Shown here piece after piece: positions 1-5,848 of a stretch of 36,761 bases of DNA. Under the pieces are notes generated by a model. That model ran no database searches and was not told the origin of the DNA. It saw only the letters and a list, made by a program, of their open reading frames with translations. The stretch comes from Dehalococcoidia bacterium (lineage in GTDB: Bacteria; Chloroflexota; Dehalococcoidia; GIF9; AB-539-J10): positions 1 through 36,761 of the forward strand of contig JAUVZB010000023.1 in assembly GCA_030602785.1 (NCBI GenBank), read 5' to 3'. Positions within the stretch are counted from its first letter, which is position 1. The number at the start of each line of letters is the position of its first letter. Made by a program: the position numbers and the translations under genes.

Positions 1-1
1 A

Positions 2-82
2 TTGGTACGAAGGGAGTAGCTCGGCCATGGGGCGCAGGTGAACTGAATGCGCACCCCCGGCCTTCGTGGAGTGGCGCACCAA
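2..82. other. Nested inverted-repeat element at window start
   Basis: Seen: TTGGT (2-6) pairs with ACCAA (78-82). ACGAAGG (7-13) pairs with CCTTCGT (61-67). GGGGCGC (29-35) pairs with 49-57 if one A is bulged. Together these give a three-part helix of about 5, 7 and 7 base pairs. The 5' strand contains GGGAGTAGC. No gene follows closely on either strand, so it is unclear which strand, if any, is the RNA. It may be cut by the window edge. Identity unknown; a structured RNA or terminator are both possible. Confidence 0.35.
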
Positions 83-577
83 CCCTGCCCTACGCTGTGT
101 AGCCTCACCATCAGTGTGGTTATTCCGACAGGCTCCTAGTATCCCCCTTGTGATTTCTTTCCGGCATCGGATGCCACATCCTGACGAGCCGAACCACCTG
201 GCCGGGTGAACGCCAAGACTGGGGGCCACCGCAGGTGGCATTGGATTTGGTCTACTTTATCCGCGTCTGGTCGGAGAGGAGGCAAGGGGCCGTCTTCTCT
301 CGCGTGTCCGAAGTGATTTGCGGCTGTGTCACTACCGGGGGGAGGGGGGCGCCAACTGCTGCGAAGCCGTGTTCTCTGTCGCGGTGCTAGCTGACTGGAC
401 TTGCTCAGCCGGACAACGCCGGAGGCTTTCGTCTTCAGACCTTGAGCGATACGAAAGGGGGTGCCGAGTGGAATGCTGCGAAGCCAGCGTTCGACCAGGC
501 TGGCGCAAATCCGGTGGACTCCCGCCCGTGGCCGCGACACGCGGGTGCTGCTGCACCGCGTGCCGCCACAATCTGAC
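83..577. other. Unassigned region without a supportable gene
   Basis: Several open frames cross this stretch on both strands, but none shows a recognisable motif, a good ribosome site and a sensible protein composition together. The longest minus frame continues into the antisense of the greA-like gene, which argues against it. Small hairpins are present: GCCACC/GGTGGC with a 3-nt loop (225-239) and GCCAGC/GCTGGC with a 10-nt loop (483-504). It may contain a decayed gene downstream of greA; I cannot identify one. Confidence 0.5.
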
Positions 578-1369
578 CTACGCGTTGTCGCCGTTTTCCA
601 ACCGTTCAACCATGTACTTGAATGTTCCGGCAGGCGCCGCGAATTCGCACTCGTCTCCCGTCGTCTTTCCGAGGATAGCACGGCCCATGGGAGAGGAAGC
701 GGAGAGCCTCCCCTGGCTGGCGTTGGCCTCACTGCTGTCCACCAGCTTGTAGGTCAGTGCGGCGCCGCCGGCCATATCGGTCAAGAGAACGGTATCGCCC
801 AGGCTGATGCGGGTACTGACGCCTGCTTCGTCCACGACGGTTGCGCGCGCGAGAGTATCCTCCAGTTCCAAGATTTTGCCTTCGATAATGGATTTCTCCT
901 CGCGGGCAGCCTGCAAAGGAGCGTTCTCTCTGAAGTCCTTGTCTGCGGCAGCCGTGCGCATCTGCTCGGTAACGACAGTCCGCTGATTCAGTAGCTCCTC
1001 CAGTTGAGCCTGAAGGCTGTCGAGCCCTTCACGTGTGACCTGGATTGCCTCCGGCGCTGCCCCCGGGGCCCTGGACGGGTTGTTGGTGTCCTTGCGTGTC
1101 TTGACGCGGCTTGCAAGCCCGCGTGCCGTCAAACGCTTCTTGTAGGCGTAGCTGAAGAACCCCCTGAGAGCAGCGGATTGGCCTGGAACAAGGGTCTGGC
1201 AGTACGCGTCCACATCTCGCGGTCGGATTGTTCCCACCGGGCGGTGCCGCCCGTACCAGCGCGCGAACTTCTGCACCGCGGCTTCATGCGCAGAGCGCTT
1301 CGGGCTGTCCAGGCTGGCGAGAAATGCGACGGCAGCCATCTCGACACTGAAATCCTGTTGTTCAACCAT
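578..1369 (-). CDS. greA: GreA/GreB-family transcription factor with N-terminal recombinase-like domain
   Basis: A 263-residue protein. Residues about 109-180 are the GreA coiled coil; the tip keeps the acidic pair as D145 and E148 in KDFREN, which in GreA coordinates Mg2+ in the RNA polymerase secondary channel and stimulates transcript cleavage. Residues about 183-257 match the FKBP-like C-terminal domain (SSPMGRAILGK). Residues about 10-92 are extra: a helical block (FARWYG, DVDAY, AALRGFFSYA, KKRLT) resembling the SAM-like core-binding domain of tyrosine recombinases; no catalytic recombinase domain follows. Usual GreA is about 158 residues. The ATG at 1369 has an AGGAGG-type site just upstream, and the gene overlaps the end of speB by 8 nt, so the two are probably translationally coupled. 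The Gre assignment is firm; the role of the extra domain is unknown, DNA anchoring being the obvious guess. Confidence 0.88.
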   Translation of the reverse strand: MVEQQDFSVEMAAVAFLASLDSPKRSAHEAAVQKFARWYGRHRPVGTIRPRDVDAYCQTLVPGQSAALRGFFSYAYKKRLTARGLASRVKTRKDTNNPSRAPGAAPEAIQVTREGLDSLQAQLEELLNQRTVVTEQMRTAAADKDFRENAPLQAAREEKSIIEGKILELEDTLARATVVDEAGVSTRISLGDTVLLTDMAGGAALTYKLVDSSEANASQGRLSASSPMGRAILGKTTGDECEFAAPAGTFKYMVERLENGDNA

Positions 1370-2315
1370 GCTGTGTCGCCTCCTGTTCCGTGCTTCCGGC
1401 ACGGGCGGTGTTCGTTGGATTGCTGCCTGCGCCTTTCCAGATGTGCCCGATGAGCCTGTATACGAGCTTGGCAAGCATATAGGCTGACGGGGCCGCGCCG
1501 ACGGCTCTGGGACAGAACTCCACGACGTCGAATCCCACTATTGTCTTCTGCCCTGCAATCTCTCGCAGCACGAGCCAGACGTCATCCCACGTGAGACCGC
1601 CGGGCTCGGGGGTGCCGACCCACGGGAGTACGGCGCTGTCGAAGACATCGGCATCGATGGTGACGTATACGGTGTCTGTGAGGGCGGATGTCAGCTTGCC
1701 CAGCCAGGTGTCGGTGTCTTCCTTCGGCGGCCAGAACACGACGGGCAGGCTCTGTTCCTCAATGAGCTGTCGTTCTGCACTTGAGAGACTCCTCACGCCT
1801 GCCTGAGCTGCCGGGCACAGTTCGTGTATCCTGCGCATGACGGTTGCCTGGCTGAACCGTGCCCCGAGATAGCTGTCCCGCAGGTCCGCATGAGCATCGA
1901 GCTGCAGGACGGACAGCCCGGGGTGCCTCTCGAGGAGGGCCTGGACGGCTCCTATCGTTATGGTGTGTTCGCCGCCCAGCATGACAGGGACCTTGTCCCG
2001 GTCAAGCCAGCGGCCGATTTCGTCCTTGACGGCGGCAACCATGCGCTCGGGGCCACCGAGCTCGGGAGCGAGTTCGTCTACTGTGCAGATACCGGCGCGG
2101 GACACATCGGCATCGAGTTCGTGGTCGTACAGTTCCAACAACCGGGAACTCTCTATGATGCTGAACGGACCTTGACGAGTCCCGGGAAGCCATTCGGTAG
2201 TGGCCTCGTATGGCACGGGGATTACGACATAGCGAGACGCGGAGATATCAGTCGTGGACGAAGGAAGGCCGGCGAATGAGAAGCCCGACTGCGGAATGTC
2301 GCCTTCAGGACCCAT
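1362..2315 (-). CDS. speB: Agmatinase-family ureohydrolase
   Basis: A 317-residue protein of the arginase/agmatinase fold. Agmatinase converts agmatine to putrescine and urea using two Mn2+ ions. The metal ligands are all present: H117 (GGEH), D140, H142 and D144 (DAHAD), D221 and D223 (IDADVFD), plus the GTPEPGG segment and a glutamate in VVEFCP. Odd point: in the segment GARFSQATVMRR relatives usually read SHATVMRR; Q156 stands where the family has the catalytic proton-shuttle His (H141 of arginase I, H163 of E. coli SpeB). Activity may be low or the substrate different. It starts inside the end of speD (11-nt overlap), with no clear Shine-Dalgarno, so coupling from speD is likely; its own end overlaps the greA-like gene. 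Context supports polyamine synthesis. Confidence 0.85.
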   Translation of the reverse strand: MGPEGDIPQSGFSFAGLPSSTTDISASRYVVIPVPYEATTEWLPGTRQGPFSIIESSRLLELYDHELDADVSRAGICTVDELAPELGGPERMVAAVKDEIGRWLDRDKVPVMLGGEHTITIGAVQALLERHPGLSVLQLDAHADLRDSYLGARFSQATVMRRIHELCPAAQAGVRSLSSAERQLIEEQSLPVVFWPPKEDTDTWLGKLTSALTDTVYVTIDADVFDSAVLPWVGTPEPGGLTWDDVWLVLREIAGQKTIVGFDVVEFCPRAVGAAPSAYMLAKLVYRLIGHIWKGAGSNPTNTARAGSTEQEATQHG

Positions 2316-2703
2316 TGTACGTAAAAAGTGAGGGGTTCTTGCTGTCCGGGCTAGAACGCGACCACTCGCGCTCGGCGAGGGATACGCGCCACTGTGTCAG
2401 CCGGAAGCGCTTCCGCAGGTCCTCGGCCGCGACGCTGGTGTCGAAATCCTTGCACGAGAACACATCTATGTTCACGTAGGACCGCTCCACGAAAGTATGT
2501 ATTGCTATGTGACTCTCAGCGAGAAAGACGAACCCTGAAATGCCCCATTCCTCCGGCTCGCAGTCTGTGAACCGGATGATGTGCGGATCCGATATCCGTG
2601 TCATCCCGATCTTAGACGGATAGTCGGTCAGCAGCTCTCGAAGGAACTCCTCATTCTGGAGGAGGTCCTTGTTTTCCGAGTATCCATCCATCAACAGTTG
2701 CAT
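2305..2703 (-). CDS. speD: S-adenosylmethionine decarboxylase proenzyme
   Basis: A 132-residue small prokaryotic AdoMetDC (class 1b). The proenzyme cleaves itself between E63 and S64 in AESHIAIHT, turning Ser64 into the pyruvoyl group; H69 (processing) and C84 in VFSCKDFD (proton donor) are present. The product, decarboxylated AdoMet, donates aminopropyl groups for spermidine-type polyamines. Length is normal for the family. The gene lies 78 nt after thiC and overlaps speB by 11 nt, giving a speD-speB pair. No aminopropyltransferase (speE) is in the window. Confidence 0.93.
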   Translation of the reverse strand: MQLLMDGYSENKDLLQNEEFLRELLTDYPSKIGMTRISDPHIIRFTDCEPEEWGISGFVFLAESHIAIHTFVERSYVNIDVFSCKDFDTSVAAEDLRKRFRLTQWRVSLAEREWSRSSPDSKNPSLFTYNGS

Positions 2704-2781
2704 AGAGATTCCTCAATGGCATGAAGGTCAGTAGCTGTCGACGCATGCGGCATGCACGGGGCCGGTACGCCATCGACGACG

Positions 2782-4077
2782 CTACGGTTTGACAGAAACC
2801 CCTCCCAGGTATTGCTCGACAATTGCCATTGCACAGTACTTGCCGCACATGCTGCACGCGCGCTCGCTTGTAGGAGTCTTGGCGTGCCCCTTGCGTGAAA
2901 GCTCAGGCACCAGGGCAAGATCGGCTTGAGCGGCCCAGTCAAGGTCCTTTCGGGCTTTGGACATCTTCTTGTCCCACTCAAGAGCTCCGGGAACACCCTT
3001 GACTATGTCCGCTGCGTGGGCGGCAATCATGGACGCAATAACGCCGTCGCGAACATCGTCCTCGTCCGGGAGAGAAAGGTGTTCCGACGGAGTGACGTAG
3101 CAGAGGAAGTCCGCGCCTGCGCCCGCGGCTATTGCCCCACCGATAGCTCCCGTGATGTGATCATAGCCTGCGCCGATATCGGTCACCAGCGGCCCAAGGA
3201 CGTAGAACGGGGCACCCTGGCACAGCGTCTTCTGCATCTGCACGTTGGCCACAATCTGGTCCATCGGCACGTGGCCGGGCCCTTCCACAAACACCTGCAC
3301 ATCGGCGGCGCGTGCCCTCTGTACCAGCTCGCCGAGGACAATCAGTTCCTGGAACTGCGCCCTGTCGCTGGCATCCACAATAGAGCCGGGCCGTAACCCA
3401 TCTCCAAGGCTGAGTGCGAAATCGTAGGTTCGGGCGAGCTCGAGAAGTCGGTCGAAATACTCGTAGAAAGGGTTCTCGCGCTCATTGTGCAGGATCCACC
3501 CTGTGAGGAATGCTCCGCCACGCGAGACTATGTTGGTGAGTCGGCCCTGGCTTCGCAGGCGCTCGATTGCCGACGCGGTCACACCACAGTGGATGGTCAT
3601 GAAATCCACACCATCCTTTGCGTGTGCCTCCACCGCGCCGAACAGGTCATCCGGGGTCAGGCCCACAATGGAACCCTGGCTCTCGATTGCCTGAACAGTG
3701 GCCTGATAGATGGGTACTGTCCCAAATGGCACGGTGCATGCGGGAAGAAGCACACGGCGTATCGCACCGATGTCTCCACCCGTGCTCAAGTCCATCAGAG
3801 CGTCCGCGCCGCACTCCACTGCAACGTTCAACTTGCGTAGTTCGGTGTTGACATCGAAGGAGTCAGACGACGTACCGATGTTGGCGTTGACCTTCGTGCG
3901 AAGGCCCTTGCCTATACCGCGGGGTTGAAGTGAGTGGTGAAGTGGATTGGAAGGAATGACGATGGTGCCGTCGACAAGGCCGGACAGTACAGACTCTACA
4001 GTGACACCCTCCGCGCGAGCGACCTGTTCCGCCTCTGGCGTGGAGCTACCTTTTCTGGCACGTTCGATAAGAGTCAT
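2782..4077 (-). CDS. thiC: Phosphomethylpyrimidine synthase (short ThiC form)
   Basis: ThiC rearranges aminoimidazole ribotide to HMP-phosphate for the pyrimidine half of thiamine, using a [4Fe-4S] cluster and AdoMet. The protein is about 431 residues from the ATG at 4077 (MTLIERARKG); the open frame extends upstream, but this start fits the family and sits below a good promoter. Family blocks are clear (NANIGTSSD, DLSTGGD, TVPIYQA, MTIHCGVT, SRGGAF, EGPGHVPMDQI). The C-terminal cluster motif reads CSMCGKYC, i.e. C-x2-C-x3-C, one residue shorter than the CX2CX4C of E. coli ThiC. The N-terminal domain of the long bacterial form is missing. Related benzimidazole synthases (BzaF type) belong to the same superfamily, so a paralogous role cannot be excluded; ThiC is preferred because the family blocks fit throughout. 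Confidence 0.88.
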   Translation of the reverse strand: MTLIERARKGSSTPEAEQVARAEGVTVESVLSGLVDGTIVIPSNPLHHSLQPRGIGKGLRTKVNANIGTSSDSFDVNTELRKLNVAVECGADALMDLSTGGDIGAIRRVLLPACTVPFGTVPIYQATVQAIESQGSIVGLTPDDLFGAVEAHAKDGVDFMTIHCGVTASAIERLRSQGRLTNIVSRGGAFLTGWILHNERENPFYEYFDRLLELARTYDFALSLGDGLRPGSIVDASDRAQFQELIVLGELVQRARAADVQVFVEGPGHVPMDQIVANVQMQKTLCQGAPFYVLGPLVTDIGAGYDHITGAIGGAIAAGAGADFLCYVTPSEHLSLPDEDDVRDGVIASMIAAHAADIVKGVPGALEWDKKMSKARKDLDWAAQADLALVPELSRKGHAKTPTSERACSMCGKYCAMAIVEQYLGGVSVKP

Positions 4078-4126
4078 GCTAGTGGAATCGTGAAAAACCC
4101 GCGTCTCCCCACCGCCGCGACGGGAA

Positions 4127-4155
4127 AATCTAGCACACTGGCCGTACGAATGCAA
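4127..4155 (-). promoter_or_regulatory. Candidate promoter of thiC
   Basis: On the minus strand: TTGCAT (4155-4150), a 17-nt spacer, then TAGATT (4132-4127) preceded directly by TGC, an extended -10. It lies about 50 nt before the thiC start, inside the 106-nt gap after argS. No TPP riboswitch sequence fits between it and the gene. Confidence 0.55.
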
Positions 4156-4183
4156 ACGCGCCAGCCGTCTCGTGGAGGCCCTG

Positions 4184-5842
4184 TCACATGTGGTCGGGAG
4201 CAGGGACGCCCATCAGGCCCAGCGTCCTTGCAAGCACTATCTTGGTGGCGTTGACCAGGCTCAGTCGAGCCAGGGTCAGTTGACGGTCATCTGTCAGGAC
4301 CCGGCACTGTTTGTAGAACGCGTGGAACGCGGTAGCTAGTTCCTGCGCGTAGTAGGGCAGATGGTGTGGCTCAAGCGTACGGGCGACTTCATCCACGACT
4401 TCAGGGAGGCGGGAGAGCACACGCAGAAGCGCAAGCTCGGCCTCATCGTTTAGCAATCCCATGTCGGGCGCTTCGTCTGTGACACCCAGTTCCTGCGCGT
4501 TCTTCACGATACTCGCTATGCGAGCGTGCGCGTACTGGACGTAGTACACGGGATTGTCTGCAGACTGCCGCTTGGCCATCTCGATATCGAAATCCATCTG
4601 GCTGTCAGGAGAGCGCGACAGGAAGATGTAGCGGCACGCAGCGACCCCGACTTCATCCATCAACTCACGGAGGGAGATGACGTCGCCGCTCCGCTTTGAA
4701 GCCCTCACGATTTCCTGTCCCCGCCGCAGCGTCACCAACTGGCAGGTGAGGACTGTCAACTGCTCAGGGTCTTTGCCCAGAGTCTTCACGACGGCCTTCA
4801 TCCTCGGAATATGCCCCTGGTGGTCGGCGCCCCAGATATCAATGACCCGGTCAAACCCTCGTCGCACGAACTTGTTGTAGTGATACCCGGCGTCGGACGC
4901 GAAATACGTCGGGCTGCCGTCGCTGCGAACCAGGACGTTGTCCTTGTCCTCGCCAAGCAGGCTGGACTCAAACCAGACTGCGCCCTCGCGTTCCGCGACG
5001 TATCCACCATCGCGTATGAGACTCATCGCCTCTGCATACTCGCCATTCTCATAGAGGGATTTCTCGCTGAACCATTGGTCGAATTCCACATTCAGGGCGG
5101 CGAGGTCGTCCCGAATGCCGTCTGTGAGCATGGCGGTGCCGATGTCGGACACCCCCTGAGTCCCTTCGTCCTCCGGCATATCCGCGAAACGCCGCCCGTG
5201 AGCGTCGACTATGGAGCGGGCCACGTCGGTGACGTAGTCACCCAGGTAGCCGTCAGGCGGCATCTGCACGTCGTCGCCGAGAGCCTGGCGATACCGGGCG
5301 TAGAGCGACCTGCCGAAGGTGCGAATCTGATTGCCGGAGTCGTTCAGGTAGTATTCGCGCTGCACCTCATAGCCGGCAGCTTCGAGCACGTTCGCAAGCG
5401 TGCTGCCCAGCACTGCGCCCCGGCCGTGGCCGACATGAAGGGGGCCGGTCGGGTTCGCGCTGACGAACTCCACCTGCACGGTCTTGCCGGCGCCTGTAGT
5501 GACGTTTCCGTATGTATCGCCAGCGTTCAAAACTGCGGGGATTAGCTCGACGAGCCAGTCCCGTTTCACCTCGAAGTTGATGAAACCCGGGGCAGCGACG
5601 CTGACAGATGCGATTTCGCCTATGGGCTCAAGCCGGCGTACGATGATATGGGCGAGTTGGAGCGGACTCATCCGCACGGAGCGGGCAAGTTTCAACGCGA
5701 TTCCGGACGCGAAGTCACCGTGTTCGGGGTCTTGAGGGCGTTCGATGACCACTTCCGGCAGCGTGGTGAACGTGATGTCACCGCTCTCCTGAGCGCTGTG
5801 AATAGCATCTCGTAGGCTCTCCGCCAGCTTCGATCTAATCAT
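4184..5842 (-). CDS. argS: Arginyl-tRNA synthetase
   Basis: A 552-residue class I synthetase that charges tRNA-Arg. The HIGH box appears as HVGH (residues 136-139, in NPTGPLHVGHGRG), and the KMSKS-like loop is replaced by RASKRSGD, as usual for many ArgRS. The N-terminal additional domain (about 1-110) recognises the tRNA D-loop; the C-terminal DALR-type anticodon domain carries YYVQYAHARIASI and ends in GVPAPDHM. Length is normal. The start lies 6 nt after the recG stop, so the two genes are probably co-transcribed. Nothing unusual seen. Confidence 0.96.
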   Translation of the reverse strand: MIRSKLAESLRDAIHSAQESGDITFTTLPEVVIERPQDPEHGDFASGIALKLARSVRMSPLQLAHIIVRRLEPIGEIASVSVAAPGFINFEVKRDWLVELIPAVLNAGDTYGNVTTGAGKTVQVEFVSANPTGPLHVGHGRGAVLGSTLANVLEAAGYEVQREYYLNDSGNQIRTFGRSLYARYRQALGDDVQMPPDGYLGDYVTDVARSIVDAHGRRFADMPEDEGTQGVSDIGTAMLTDGIRDDLAALNVEFDQWFSEKSLYENGEYAEAMSLIRDGGYVAEREGAVWFESSLLGEDKDNVLVRSDGSPTYFASDAGYHYNKFVRRGFDRVIDIWGADHQGHIPRMKAVVKTLGKDPEQLTVLTCQLVTLRRGQEIVRASKRSGDVISLRELMDEVGVAACRYIFLSRSPDSQMDFDIEMAKRQSADNPVYYVQYAHARIASIVKNAQELGVTDEAPDMGLLNDEAELALLRVLSRLPEVVDEVARTLEPHHLPYYAQELATAFHAFYKQCRVLTDDRQLTLARLSLVNATKIVLARTLGLMGVPAPDHM

Positions 5843-5848
5843 CGTGTC

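Noticed and set aside
2-82. yybP-ykoY (Mn2+) riboswitch
   Set aside because: GGGAGTAGC resembles one conserved box, but the second conserved half is not seen and no transporter gene follows.
136-732. 198-codon minus-strand open frame at the left end
   Set aside because: Its first part is antisense to the greA-like gene in the wrong frame, composition is Arg/Ser/Pro-rich as in shadow frames of GC-rich DNA, and no motif is present.
4078-4183. TPP riboswitch before thiC
   Set aside because: The short leader lacks the CUGAGA and ACCUGAUC-type core sequences on the minus strand.
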